Of a DNA stretch of 48,415 nt, positions 8,230-16,680 are shown piece by piece. Location of the stretch: assembly GCA_011176545.1 (NCBI GenBank), contig DUEN01000130.1, positions 1 through 48,415 of the forward strand. Direction: 5' to 3'. Both the position numbers and the translations under genes were made by a program. Positions within the stretch are counted from its first letter, which is position 1. Every line of letters begins with the position of its first letter. Below the pieces are notes generated by a model that was not told the origin of the DNA, made no database searches, and saw only the letters and a list, made by a program, of their open reading frames with translations. The DNA is from Caldilineae bacterium (GTDB lineage: Bacteria; Chloroflexota; Anaerolineae; DUEN01).

Positions 8230-8250
8230 AATCCCTCCTCCCTGCAAGGC

Positions 8251-8973
8251 CTATGTTCCCAGATATGCCTTCCGCATCATCTCATTCTGCAGCAAGTTCT
8301 GGGCCGTATCCGCCAGCACGACGCGCCCTGTCTGCAGCACATATCCCCGATCAGCGATGGAGAGAGCCATGTTCGCGTTCTGCTCAACCATGAAGATGGT
8401 CGTCCCTTGGCGGTTGATCTGCTGGATCAGCTCGAAGATGCGCTCCACCAACACTGGCGCCAACCCCATGGAGGGCTCATCCATCAGCAGGAGGCTCGGC
8501 CGGCTCATGAGGGCCCGCCCCATCGCCAGCATCTGCTGCTCACCGCCGGAGAGGGTCCCCCCCAACTGCGAGAGCCGCTCCTTCAAGCGGGGGAAAAGCT
8601 GAAAGACGCGCTCCAGGTCCTCCTCGATCCCATCCCGATCCCGCCGCAAATAGGCCCCCATCTCCAGGTTCTCCAGCACAGTCATCTCGGGGAAGATGCG
8701 CCGGTTCTCCGGGACGATAGAGATGCCCCGGGCGACGATATGCCCCGTGGGGAGGCCATCGATACGCTCCCCGCGGAACTCGATGGTGCCCCGCGTTGGC
8801 TTCACCAGCCCCAGGATCGTCTTGAGCGTCGTCGATTTGCCGGACGCGTTGCCGCCCAGCAGGCAGACGATCTCCCCCGGATAAACTTCAATGTTCACGT
8901 CCCGTAGGATAGGTATAGGACCGTAATGGGTATCAACATGGCTGAGCTTCAGCAACGGCCTCTTGGTCGCCAT
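8251..8973 (-). CDS. livF: LivF-type ABC transporter ATP-binding protein
   Basis: A 240-residue ATPase of the hydrophobic amino-acid transporter class. Walker A is GGNASGKST, the signature is LSGGEQQ, Walker B is LLLMDEPS, and the H-loop region is IFMVEQNANMAL. The LivF-specific context ALLMSRPSLLLMDEPSMGLAPVLVERIF is recognisable. It pairs with LivG on the cytoplasmic face to power uptake. Its start overlaps the end of livG by about 40 bp, with GGAG upstream of the ATG at 8973. The alanine-serine inside Walker A, where GAGKST is more usual, is a modest variation. Substrate class is discussed at the T-box leader. Confidence 0.93.
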   Translation of the reverse strand: MATKRPLLKLSHVDTHYGPIPILRDVNIEVYPGEIVCLLGGNASGKSTTLKTILGLVKPTRGTIEFRGERIDGLPTGHIVARGISIVPENRRIFPEMTVLENLEMGAYLRRDRDGIEEDLERVFQLFPRLKERLSQLGGTLSGGEQQMLAMGRALMSRPSLLLMDEPSMGLAPVLVERIFELIQQINRQGTTIFMVEQNANMALSIADRGYVLQTGRVVLADTAQNLLQNEMMRKAYLGT

Positions 8974-9745
8974 CCCTTCTCCGTCCCAGATAGGCTTCGA
9001 TCACCCGCTCATCGTGGGCCACCTCTTCATATGAGCCTTCGGCGATCTTACATCCGTGATCCAGGGCCACAACCCGATCAGATACCCCCTGCACGACCTT
9101 CATATCGTGCTCGATGACGAGGATCGTATACCCCTTCTCGTCCCTGAGCTGGCCGATCATCCGGGCCATCTCCAAGGTCTCATGCGGGTTCATGCCCGCG
9201 GTCGGCTCGTCCAGCAGGAGCAACTTCGGCTCGGTCGCCATTGCCCGGGCGATCTCCAGGCGACGGCGGTTCGCGTAGGAGAGGCTATAGGCTGGCTGAT
9301 CCAACCGATAGCCGATCAATCGCGTGCCGAAGAAGGACAGAGCCTCCACCGCCTTGCGTCGGATATGTTCCTCCTCACGTCGAAACCGGGGCAGGCGCAA
9401 CACGCTCGCCATCACGCCGGACCGGCTACGTGGGTGCTGCCCTACCATGACGTTCTCCAGGACGGTCATGTTGGTGAAGATGCGCAGTGTCTGGAAGGTG
9501 CGCGCAATCCCTAATGCGGTGATCTCATGGGGGTGCAACCCAACCAAGCTCTGCCCGTTAAAGAGGAGCTCCCCTTCGTCCGGCGGGTACAATCCCGTGA
9601 TGAGGTTAAAGACGGTGGTCTTCCCAGCGCCGTTAGGCCCGATGAGGCTGACGATCTCCCCTTCCTCAATACTGAGGTCCAGGTGATCGACGGCCGCCAG
9701 GCCGCCGAAATACTTGGTTAACCCGCGTATCTCCAGCAGCGCCAT
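8933..9745 (-). CDS. livG: LivG-type ABC transporter ATP-binding protein
   Basis: A 270-residue ATPase with Walker A GPNGAGKTT, the LivG-type signature LSYANRRRLEIARAM, Walker B LLLLDEPTAGMNP and the switch segment ILVIEHDMKVV. The segment NGQSLVGLHPHEITALGIARTFQTLRIF is characteristic of LivG. The C-terminus (EAYLGRR) is extended by about 14 residues, and that extension overlaps the livF start. Start at 9745 follows an AGGAGG site located rather far upstream. It is the fourth gene of the transporter set. Confidence 0.93.
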   Translation of the reverse strand: MALLEIRGLTKYFGGLAAVDHLDLSIEEGEIVSLIGPNGAGKTTVFNLITGLYPPDEGELLFNGQSLVGLHPHEITALGIARTFQTLRIFTNMTVLENVMVGQHPRSRSGVMASVLRLPRFRREEEHIRRKAVEALSFFGTRLIGYRLDQPAYSLSYANRRRLEIARAMATEPKLLLLDEPTAGMNPHETLEMARMIGQLRDEKGYTILVIEHDMKVVQGVSDRVVALDHGCKIAEGSYEEVAHDERVIEAYLGRRRDGDQEAVAEAQPC

Positions 9746-9766
9746 AGCGTTATCCCCATCCTCCTG

Positions 9767-11251
9767 TCACACCTTCTGCACCCATCGGCTTCCGAATAGC
9801 CCCTGAGGACGATAATTCATCACCAGGACCAAAAGCGCCCCAAAGATCAGCATGCGGGTGACGCTGGGCTCCTCGACCAGGCGCGTCTCCCAGACGAAGG
9901 CCAGGGTATACAATGCTGGCACGAGCATCACCCGTCGGGCGGTGCCCTTGAGACGATAAGCGCCAAGGAGCAGAGATAAAGCCAGCACAAAAGCGATATT
10001 CCCGACGGGACGGGCTGCCCGAGGGAACAACATCCACCAGTTCAACATCCTCGTCAGCGGCGCCAGGATCGATCCGGAGACACTGGCTTTCATCTCCGGC
10101 TGCAGGAACCACTCCGGATGCCAGGTGGTTAACGCGACTTTAAGCAGGATCCCCAGCGCGCCCACGCCACCCAGCAGGGCCAGGCCGCGCGTTCGTTCAC
10201 GTCGGGAAAGCCCCATCACGGTCAGGATGAGAGCACTGTAAAAGATAAGTCGGGCCGCCTCGGGGCTTCGCAATAGCTCAGGCAGGACGGAAAGGACCAC
10301 CGCTCCAGTGATCGCCCCCCAGATATTGCCTACACCGCCCAGCACCATCATGGAGTACAAGATGATCAGGATCGTCACGTCGAAGTTGGGAGGGAACACG
10401 GCCCCCTGCCAGGCGGCGAAAACTGCCCCGGCCATGCCGGCGATGGCCGCGCCGACAGTAAAGGCCAACAGCTTGAGCTGACGAACATCGATGCCCATCG
10501 TCTGCGCGGCTAACTCGTCCTCCCGGATCGCCCGCCAGGCCCGCCCGATGCGCGAGCGGTCCAGATGGAAGACGAGCAGGAAGACCGCGGCGATGAAGGC
10601 CAGGATCAGGTAGTAGTACTCAACGACGGTATTCACCGTATAGCCCAGGATGCGGATATCATCGACGTTGAGGATGCCATTCGGCCCCCCAGTGATGTTC
10701 AGGGGCCTCTCTAGGAAAGGCACATGAAGCCTGTCCAGGTTGATGAAGAGCAGGCAGGCGATTTGGCCGAATCCCAGGGTCACGATGGCCAGATAATCCC
10801 CGCGGAGCCGAAGCGAAGGTGAGCCCAACAGCCGTCCCAGGAGCGCGGTGACGAGGATGACCAGCGGCAGGACCAGCCAAAAGGGCCAATGCCGGTCGAA
10901 TTGTGGTGAGGCCAGGAGCGCATACACATAGGCTCCCACGCCATAGAAGGCCACATATCCCAAATCGAGGAGCCCCGCGAATCCCGCCACCACGTTCAGC
11001 CCCATGGCCAGGATGACGTAGAGACCCGTCAGACCGGCCACGCGCATGAGGTAGGGATTGTGGACGAACAAAGGCAACGCTCCTGCTACGGCCAGCATCG
11101 CGAGCAGCTTCAGCCGGCCGTCCACGCGTTCCCAGGCTCGCCTCAGCCGATAGGATAACTTACCCGCGGTCTCCGCCTCCCGTCGGCGAGCCTCCTCCCT
11201 TGCGACCCATTCGTCCCTGCCGAACTGCTCCCATCCTTGAATGGCCGACAT
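9767..11251 (-). CDS. livM: LivM-type ABC transporter permease
   Basis: A 494-residue membrane permease, longer than usual LivM proteins (about 320-420). The core begins after a soluble N-terminal stretch of about 45 residues. Family landmarks are YVILAMGLNVVAGFAGLLDLGYVAFYGVGAY, the segment LRLRGDYLAIVTLGFGQI, GRAWRAIREDELAAQTMGIDVRQLKLLAF (the ATPase-contact loop), and the terminal NYRPQGLFGSR. The additional length comes mainly from an inserted set of hydrophobic segments between about residues 330 and 460. It forms the channel with LivH. Confidence 0.92.
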   Translation of the reverse strand: MSAIQGWEQFGRDEWVAREEARRREAETAGKLSYRLRRAWERVDGRLKLLAMLAVAGALPLFVHNPYLMRVAGLTGLYVILAMGLNVVAGFAGLLDLGYVAFYGVGAYVYALLASPQFDRHWPFWLVLPLVILVTALLGRLLGSPSLRLRGDYLAIVTLGFGQIACLLFINLDRLHVPFLERPLNITGGPNGILNVDDIRILGYTVNTVVEYYYLILAFIAAVFLLVFHLDRSRIGRAWRAIREDELAAQTMGIDVRQLKLLAFTVGAAIAGMAGAVFAAWQGAVFPPNFDVTILIILYSMMVLGGVGNIWGAITGAVVLSVLPELLRSPEAARLIFYSALILTVMGLSRRERTRGLALLGGVGALGILLKVALTTWHPEWFLQPEMKASVSGSILAPLTRMLNWWMLFPRAARPVGNIAFVLALSLLLGAYRLKGTARRVMLVPALYTLAFVWETRLVEEPSVTRMLIFGALLVLVMNYRPQGLFGSRWVQKV

Positions 11252-11285
11252 CCTCCCCTGCTCACGTCATCGCTTGATATAGGGC

Positions 11286-12215
11286 CTACACTTTTTCAGG
11301 TACCTTTGCCCCCAGCAGCCCCTGAGGACGGAAGAGCAAGAGCAAAATCAACACAAGGAACGTGATGAGATCTCGATATCTGGGCGAAATGAAACCCACG
11401 CCGATGCTCTCGACGAGCCCCAGGAAAAGCCCGCCTAGCATGGCCCCTGGGATGTTGCCGATGCCGCCACAAACAGCGGCCGTAAAGCCCTTCAGGCCCG
11501 CGGTGAAGCCCATGAAGTGATAGATCTGGGTGAACAGCAACCCGACCAACACCCCCGCTGCGCCGCCCAGCGCGGAGCCGATGAAGAACGTCGCTACGAT
11601 GACCTGATCCACGTCAATGCCCATCATGGCGGCCGCTTCCCAGTCCTGAGCTGTCGCCCGCATGGCCTTGCCCAGCCACGTCTTCCGCACCAGATAGTGC
11701 AACCCCAGCATGAGCAACACGGCCACCACGATGACCAGGATGCGCGTCAGGGAGATCGTAGCGCCGAAAACGGAGATCCCCCATGTGCGAGGGATCAGCA
11801 ATCCCGTGCGATACGTCCGATAGCGTGCGCCCATGATAAGCAACACGGCGTTCTGAAGGAAGAAGGAGACGCCGAGGGCGCTGATGAGCGAGGCGATGCG
11901 CGGGGCCTCCCGTAGGGGGCGATAAGCGAACCACTCGATGACGATCCCCAGGAGCCCACATCCCAGCATCGCCGCCACCAACATGAGCAAAATGACGACG
12001 GCCGCAGGGAGCAGCAAGGTATCCCCTGGGGCCAACAGAGTGAAGACACCCCACCCGATGAAGGCCCCGATCATATAAACCTCGCCATGGGCGAAATTCA
12101 ACAGGCGCAAGATACCATAGACCATCGAATAGCCCAGGGCGATCAGCGCGTAGACACTTCCCAGTGTGAGGCCATTGACCAGTTGCTGAGGCAATTGCTT
12201 GAGGAGCATATCCAT
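11286..12215 (-). CDS. livH: LivH-type ABC transporter permease
   Basis: A 309-residue permease with the LivH N-terminus QLVNGLTLGSVYALIALGYSMVYGILRLLNFAHGE. The contact loop is LGKAMRATAQDWEAAAMMGIDVDQVI, and the C-terminal end is LLLLLFRPQGLLG. Eight or so hydrophobic segments are visible. It is separated from livK by an 80-bp spacer that contains a strong hairpin, and from livM by 34 bp. It is one half of the transmembrane pathway for an amino acid. Confidence 0.93.
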   Translation of the reverse strand: MDMLLKQLPQQLVNGLTLGSVYALIALGYSMVYGILRLLNFAHGEVYMIGAFIGWGVFTLLAPGDTLLLPAAVVILLMLVAAMLGCGLLGIVIEWFAYRPLREAPRIASLISALGVSFFLQNAVLLIMGARYRTYRTGLLIPRTWGISVFGATISLTRILVIVVAVLLMLGLHYLVRKTWLGKAMRATAQDWEAAAMMGIDVDQVIVATFFIGSALGGAAGVLVGLLFTQIYHFMGFTAGLKGFTAAVCGGIGNIPGAMLGGLFLGLVESIGVGFISPRYRDLITFLVLILLLLFRPQGLLGAKVPEKV

Positions 12216-12244
12216 AGGCTGCGCCCATCCGTGTCAGGAGATCA

Positions 12245-12284
12245 CCGGGCAGGAGGGCACTTCAACGGACACCCTCCCGCCCGG
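12245..12284 (-). promoter_or_regulatory. Intercistronic hairpin between livK and livH
   Basis: CCGGGCAGGAGGG (12245-12257) pairs with CCCTCCCGCCCGG (12272-12284), 12 of 13 positions with one A-C mismatch and a 14-nt loop. It follows the binding-protein gene and precedes the permease genes with no T-run, the same architecture as in the peptide importer at 5008-5043. A role in differential expression of the binding protein is inferred. Confidence 0.65.
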
Positions 12285-12295
12285 CGCGATGCGTC

Positions 12296-13501
12296 TCACT
12301 CCATCTCCACCTTCTTCACCAGCTCGAAGTGATCGCCGACCACTTTGAAGATGTAGAATGAGGCGCCCACGGGATCGCCTTTCTCATCGAAAGTGAGGTT
12401 GAAGCCCAGGATGCCCGGGCGGTCCTTCGTCGCGCGCACCTCGCGCAGGACGTTCTCCCGGGTCACCTCACCATCCTTCTCGTAGGCTCGCTTAATCGCG
12501 TCCAGGAGCACTGACATAGCCTCATACGTGGGCGGACCGTAGGCGCCAAACTCGCCGTATTGCTCCTCGTACGCCTTCCACACCGGCTCAGCCTCGGGGA
12601 TGTAGTGCACATCGGGCGCGAACTGAGAGACATACGCGCCCTCCGTGGTCCCCTCCGCGCCAGCGATGAAGTCTGGTGGCGAGAAAAGCCCGTCCGTGCC
12701 GACGATCTGCACCTCTACGCCCAACTCCTGCATCTGCTTGGCGATCTGAGCCCCCTGGGAGGCCAGTTGGAGGGGCAGGAACAGCACATCCGGGGCCTCG
12801 GCCTGTATGCGCGTGATCAGCGCGGAGAAGTCGCTATCCTTTTGGCTGATGGATTCACGGGTGATCTGCGTGACTCCTAACTCCCGTAGCTTCTTCTCAA
12901 CCTGTTCCGCCAGGCCGACGCTATAGACGGATTGATCATCGACGATGTAGACGGACTTGGCCCCCAGGTCCCTGACGATGAAGATGGCGTCGGCCGGCCC
13001 CTGGACGTCATCCCTGGGGACGACGCGGAAGAAGGTCTTGTAGCCTTGCTCGGAAAGGTCGGGCTTGGTACAAGAGGGGCTGATATGCACTAGGCCGGCC
13101 TCCTCGAAGATCTCGGCGGTGGCCGCGCAGTTTTGGCTGCTCTCCGGGCCGACTAGGCCGTAGATGTGGGAATCGGCCGCCATCTTCTCCGCGACCAGCA
13201 CCGCCTTGGCCGGATCGAATTCGGTATCGCCTTCCACCATCTCGACCTTGATCCCGCCGACGCCGCCAGCTTCGTTGAACTGATCCACGGCCAGCTTAGC
13301 CCAGTTGCGCTGCTCCATACCGACGGAGGCAGCGGGGCCGGTCATGACCGTCATCATCCCCACTTTGACTGGCCCTGCGAAGGCGGTCTCAGGAGACGGT
13401 GCTGGCGTCGGCCCGGCAGGAGCCGCCGGAACTGGCGCACAGGCCCCCAACACCATACCGACGGACAGCAGGATGGCCATGAACAGCCAGAAGCGCTTCA
13501 T
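12296..13501 (-). CDS. livK: LivK/LivJ-type amino-acid ABC transporter substrate-binding lipoprotein
   Basis: A 401-residue type-I periplasmic binding protein. The signal peptide ends in the lipobox LGAC (cysteine at about residue 20), followed by a Pro/Ala/Thr-rich linker. The mature domain begins VKVGMMTVMTGPAASVGME, a typical LivJ-like start, and shows GGIKVEMVEGDTEFDPAKAV, GLVGPESSQNCAATAEIFEEAGLV and YEAMSVLLDAI. It has an excellent Shine-Dalgarno (GAGGAGGGAG). Family members bind branched-chain or other hydrophobic amino acids, amides or urea. The leader of this gene is a T-box with a tryptophan specifier, so tryptophan or a related aromatic compound is the best guess for ligand. Confidence 0.92.
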   Translation of the reverse strand: MKRFWLFMAILLSVGMVLGACAPVPAAPAGPTPAPSPETAFAGPVKVGMMTVMTGPAASVGMEQRNWAKLAVDQFNEAGGVGGIKVEMVEGDTEFDPAKAVLVAEKMAADSHIYGLVGPESSQNCAATAEIFEEAGLVHISPSCTKPDLSEQGYKTFFRVVPRDDVQGPADAIFIVRDLGAKSVYIVDDQSVYSVGLAEQVEKKLRELGVTQITRESISQKDSDFSALITRIQAEAPDVLFLPLQLASQGAQIAKQMQELGVEVQIVGTDGLFSPPDFIAGAEGTTEGAYVSQFAPDVHYIPEAEPVWKAYEEQYGEFGAYGPPTYEAMSVLLDAIKRAYEKDGEVTRENVLREVRATKDRPGILGFNLTFDEKGDPVGASFYIFKVVGDHFELVKKVEME

Positions 13502-13546
13502 CTTCTCCCTCCTCTCTTTCTCCCTTCCAACGGATTGGGATAACTA

Positions 13547-13868
13547 AACAAAAAGCTCCCGTCCCGGTAAGGGACGAGAGCTTCATGAGCGAAGCACCCG
13601 CGGTGCCACCCTTCTTAGGCCGATCCTGCCCATGATCGACCTCACTCGTTGCAGGTACGGGATAGCATCCATGCTATCCGATACCCTCAGCCGTGATAAC
13701 GGTGGCGACTCCGGCACAGGCTACTAGGCATGATAGCCGTTCGCCCTGCGACTCACAGGCCCATTCAGCATCCGCGCTGGCATCGGGTTCTCACCATCCC
13801 CCCCGACTCTCTGTGCCCCGCTTTGATGCTTACTAGCCCTGATCATTGTCTTTACGCTATTCGGTTTG
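13547..13868 (-). promoter_or_regulatory. T-box riboswitch leader with UGG (Trp) specifier, including intrinsic terminator
   Basis: Read on the minus strand, the leader has the stem I landmarks in order: AGTA (13834-13831), AGAGAG (13812-13807) and GGATGGTGAGAACC (13799-13786). The returning strand is GATGC-TGAA-TGG-GCC-TGT-GAGT, matching the T-box pattern GAA-specifier-RCC, so the specifier is UGG at 13763-13761. A 9-bp stem III hairpin lies at 13660-13679. The T-box core GGGTGGCACCGCGGG is at about 13611-13597. The terminator pairs 13583-13571 with 13565-13553 (13 bp, one G-U) followed by TTTTT. Uncharged tRNA-Trp would favour antitermination and switch on the transporter operon. Confidence 0.93.
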
Positions 13869-13874
13869 GAGCCG

Positions 13875-13903
13875 AGTATAGCACACAACCTATAGCGTGT
13901 CAA
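13875..13903 (-). promoter_or_regulatory. Sigma-70-type promoter of the T-box/liv operon
   Basis: TTGACA (13903-13898), a 17-bp spacer and TATACT (13880-13875) on the minus strand. Predicted transcription start is near 13868, just before the T-box stem I. It is one of the best-matching promoters in the window. Confidence 0.85.
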
Positions 13904-13930
13904 ACATGGCTTTTTCCCAACCCCATCGTA

Positions 13931-13939
13931 TGCTACAAT
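13931..13939 (+). promoter_or_regulatory. Possible extended -10 promoter for the ASCH/queG pair
   Basis: TGCTACAAT gives an extended -10 (TGn-TACAAT). No convincing -35 is visible 17 bp upstream. It lies about 105 bp before the ASCH-domain gene on the plus strand, back to back with the T-box promoter. Confidence 0.4.
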
Positions 13940-14043
13940 CCTCTCCGTATGGAAATTAAGGGACGTCTTGCTCAAGACACGTGTCTCCTATTCCACGTCC
14001 ACGATGAGCGAAGGGAAATCACCAAGGAGAGGAGCGACACAGG

Positions 14044-14406
14044 ATGGGAGAGCCTTCCCGACCGCGCGTGAAAGTCCTGTGGATTCGGCCGGAATACCTG
14101 CAAGAGATCCTGGCCGGCCGAAAGACGATCGAGGTGCGGGTCGGATACAGTAACATCCGCAAGCTGCGTACAGGCGATCTCCTGCGGCTGAACGATACTT
14201 ACTTCTACCGGATTCGGCGGATCGCCCAGTATCCGGATTTCGAGGCGCTCCTAGCCCATGAGCCGACAGAGGCCATCGCCCCGGGCATAAGCGAGGAGGA
14301 ACTTCGTCGCGCGCTGCGGTCCATCTATCCCCCGGAGAAGGAGGCTCTGGGCGTGATCGCCCTGGAGATCGAGCCCGCCTCGGAGCAGGACGTACAGGAG
14401 CATTAG
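14044..14406 (+). CDS. ASCH-domain (PUA-like) protein
   Basis: A 120-residue protein with the ASCH pattern: VKVLWIRPEYLQEILAGRKTIEVRVGYSNIRKLRTGDLLRL, where the GRKTIEVRV loop and the later GD turn are characteristic. It ends in YPPEKEALGVIALEIEP, close to the usual YPPEKE.YGVVAIEI ending. ASCH domains are small beta-barrel folds related to PUA RNA-binding domains and are thought to bind RNA or modified nucleosides. It lies 3 nt upstream of the queG start and is probably co-transcribed, so a connection to tRNA or nucleoside metabolism is inferred. AGGAG lies upstream of the ATG. Confidence 0.75.
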   Translation: MGEPSRPRVKVLWIRPEYLQEILAGRKTIEVRVGYSNIRKLRTGDLLRLNDTYFYRIRRIAQYPDFEALLAHEPTEAIAPGISEEELRRALRSIYPPEKEALGVIALEIEPASEQDVQEH

Positions 14407-14409
14407 CGA

Positions 14410-15585
14410 GTGGCCTCACTGACGGAACGGCTCAAGGCCAAGGCCAGGGAGATGGGATTCGACCTGGTGGGGATAACCTCCGTTGGCCCAGCTCCCCATG
14501 CCGATGCGCTGGCGGAGTGGCTGGCGAGAGGATATCATGGCGAGATGAGGTATATGGCTCGCCATGTGGATCGCCGCCGAGATCCCCGTCGTATCATACC
14601 CGAGGCCCGATCCATCGTCGTATTAGGCGAACGATACGCCGCTCCAACTCTCCCCACCGCCGTTTACGACGATCCCTCAAGGGGGTTGATCGCCGTCTAT
14701 GCTCAGGGACGGGATTACCACGATCGGATCCGGCCTCGTCTGTTTGAACTGGATGCGTTCCTGCGTCAGGAGACTGGCCGCGCGACACACGCTCGCTGCT
14801 ATGTCGATACAGGCCCGGTCTTAGAGCGCGATTGGGCCATGCAGGCGGGGCTGGGCTTCATCGGACGGAACACCTGTCTCATTCACCCCTCGCTCGGCTC
14901 CTGGCTCTTCTTGGGAGTCATGCTGGTCCCCGAGGAACTCGAGCCAGATCCTCCGGCTCAGCCCATTACGTTGCCTTCCGGATATCTCACCTGGCGCCTG
15001 GCTGACGGCCGGATAGGGACCTGCGGCCGGTGCACTCGTTGCCTGTCCGCCTGTCCCACCGGGGCCCTCGTCGATGCCTACGTGTTGAACGCGCGGCGCT
15101 GTATCTCCTACCTGACCATCGAGCTACGTGGGCCGATCCCCCGCGAGATGCGGCCCCTGCTGGGCCATTGGATCTTCGGCTGCGACGTCTGCCAGCTCGT
15201 ATGCCCATGGTCGAGAAGACGCGTCGTTTCCTTACCTCCTGCGGATGATCCGATGCTATGGGCTCCTTCTTTGCTGGAGCTGCTGGCGCTGGATGAGCCC
15301 GCGTTCCGCCAGCGGTTCCGAGGTACTCCCATCATGAGGGCTAAACGGCGGGGGCTCCTGCGCAACGTATGCGTGGCCATCGGCAACTGGGGCGATCCGA
15401 TCGCCGTGCCCATACTGATCCGGGCGCTACACGATCCGGAGCCGCTTATCCGAGGACACGCAGCCTGGGCGCTGGGACGCATCGGAGGGAGCGCCGCGCG
15501 TGAAGCTCTCGCCCGCGCGCTGCCCGCCGAGCAAGACGCCTTCGTCAGAGAGGAGATCCAGGTAGCGATGGAGATGATGGGATAA
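14410..15585 (+). CDS. queG: Epoxyqueuosine reductase QueG
   Basis: QueG performs the last step of tRNA queuosine synthesis, reducing epoxyqueuosine with a cobalamin and two 4Fe-4S clusters. The 391-residue protein has the N-terminal segment MGFDLVGITSVGPAPHA, then GYHGEMRYMARHVDRRRDPR, and the conserved CYVDTGPVLERDWAMQAGLGFIGRNTCLI. The double-cluster region is CGRCTRCLSACPTGAL followed by FGCDVCQLVCPW. The C-terminus carries a HEAT-like repeat (PILIRALHDPEPLIRGHAAWALGRIGG). The start is GTG at 14410, with AGGAG 8 nt upstream. Other queuosine genes are not in the window. Confidence 0.93.
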   Translation: MASLTERLKAKAREMGFDLVGITSVGPAPHADALAEWLARGYHGEMRYMARHVDRRRDPRRIIPEARSIVVLGERYAAPTLPTAVYDDPSRGLIAVYAQGRDYHDRIRPRLFELDAFLRQETGRATHARCYVDTGPVLERDWAMQAGLGFIGRNTCLIHPSLGSWLFLGVMLVPEELEPDPPAQPITLPSGYLTWRLADGRIGTCGRCTRCLSACPTGALVDAYVLNARRCISYLTIELRGPIPREMRPLLGHWIFGCDVCQLVCPWSRRRVVSLPPADDPMLWAPSLLELLALDEPAFRQRFRGTPIMRAKRRGLLRNVCVAIGNWGDPIAVPILIRALHDPEPLIRGHAAWALGRIGGSAAREALARALPAEQDAFVREEIQVAMEMMG

Positions 15586-15632
15586 GGCTGGACGGAGCGT
15601 CGGATCGCCCGCCCAGCCATCGGCCGCGTGAC

Positions 15633-16250
15633 TTACAGATAGTACGTCATATGCTGAAGGTCGATGACGGGATCGATATACTGCACCCGCACGCCGGGAG
15701 GCACGTTCAAAATCACGGGGGCATAATTGAGGATGGCACGAATCCCAGACTCTACCAACACATCGGTAACCTCCTGAGCCGCGGAGGCGGGAACGGCCAG
15801 GATGGCGATCTTCCAGCCGTGCTCCTTGATCGCCTTGGGCAGATCCTTACTGTCCTGGACGATCAGCCTCCCCAGCGGCTGGCCTATCTTGGCTGGATCG
15901 TTGTCAAAAACGGCGACGATGTTGAAACCCTTGCCGATGAATCCTCCATAGTTGGCCAGCGCGTGACCCAGGTATCCCGCGCCCACCAGGACGACGTCCC
16001 ACACTCTGTCCACTTTTAAGATCTCACGCAACTTCTCGCTCAGGAAGCCAATGTGGTACCCGGTGCCCTGCTTGCCAAACTCCCCAAAGTGTGACAGGTC
16101 TTTACGGATCTGCGCGGAGCTGATACCCAAACGATCGCCTAGCTCCTGGGAAGACGTGATCTCCCGTCCCTCCTCCGCTAGGTACGTCAACTCGCGCAGA
16201 TAGATGGGAAGCCGGCCGATGATGATATCCGAAACCTTTCCCTTCGCCAT
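15633..16250 (-). CDS. rex: Redox-sensing transcriptional repressor Rex
   Basis: Rex senses the NADH/NAD+ ratio and represses fermentation and respiration genes. The 205-residue protein has the winged-helix N-terminal domain with [24 protein letters not shown], the Rossmann motif [22 protein letters not shown], and the C-terminal [15 protein letters not shown]. The ATG at 16250 is chosen because AGGAGG sits upstream and the protein then starts MAKGKVSD, the normal Rex length; the longer frame to 16289 adds unlikely residues. It converges with queG across a 47-bp gap. Confidence 0.95.
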   Translation of the reverse strand: MAKGKVSDIIIGRLPIYLRELTYLAEEGREITSSQELGDRLGISSAQIRKDLSHFGEFGKQGTGYHIGFLSEKLREILKVDRVWDVVLVGAGYLGHALANYGGFIGKGFNIVAVFDNDPAKIGQPLGRLIVQDSKDLPKAIKEHGWKIAILAVPASAAQEVTDVLVESGIRAILNYAPVILNVPPGVRVQYIDPVIDLQHMTYYL

Positions 16251-16393
16251 GAAACACGCCTCCTCACATTCCTCCAGGTGCATCCCCATGGCGCCCTCGG
16301 GAGACGTTCAGCGGGTCGCAGCCATCAGCCCTTCACGTGTCAACTCGAAAGGTTCTCGTCGGACGAATGATGAGCTGTGGTCGTCCCCTTTGA

Positions 16394-16633
16394 GAAATAA
16401 AAAATCCCCCCACCTCTCCCCTGATAGAGGTGTCAATTCCATGCGCCCTTACGGATAGGGCTATCTATCTGGTTGTCATAGCAAGGGGATCCCGAAGGCG
16501 CCTGGGCTGTTCACCCAGGAATTTCCTGTCGGGGGAAAAGAACTGCCCCTATCCCTCTCTCTTTGTTTCTTGATTGTACTACTTTTGTGCTCCCTCCTCT
16601 GCGATGATACCATAAATGCATATGACAAGGCAA
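16394..16633 (-). ncRNA. Candidate structured RNA or attenuator upstream of rex
   Basis: A minus-strand promoter TTGCCT (16633-16628), 18-bp spacer and TATCAT (16609-16604), precedes a region that can fold into a long irregular hairpin. Its outer stem pairs GGATAG (16453-16458) with CTATCC (16549-16554) and extends through GGG/CCC with one bulge. Inside are CCCGA/TCGGG and CCTGGG/CCCAGG stems. Downstream is a 7-bp stem CACCTCT/AGAGGTG (16411-16432), then a T-run TTTTTTATT about 6 nt later. It may be a rex leader attenuator or a free-standing small RNA of about 200 nt. It matches no riboswitch class that I know. The rest of the 430-bp gap between rex and the kinase gene shows no ORF. Confidence 0.35.
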
Positions 16634-16646
16634 CTTTCCGATCGCT

Positions 16647-16675
16647 TTGACAATTCCTAAGCCGTAAGCTAAGAT
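16647..16675 (+). promoter_or_regulatory. Promoter of the histidine kinase gene, probably giving a leaderless mRNA
   Basis: TTGACA (16647-16652), a 17-bp spacer and TAAGAT (16670-16675). The predicted start of transcription (16681-16684) coincides with the two ATG codons that open the gene, and no Shine-Dalgarno sequence lies upstream. Confidence 0.7.
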
Positions 16676-16680
16676 GAAAC

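Noticed and set aside
16394-16600. 6S RNA upstream of rex
   Set aside because: The folded core is only about 100 nt with an asymmetrical bubble, too short for 6S, and the conserved bubble sequences are not apparent.
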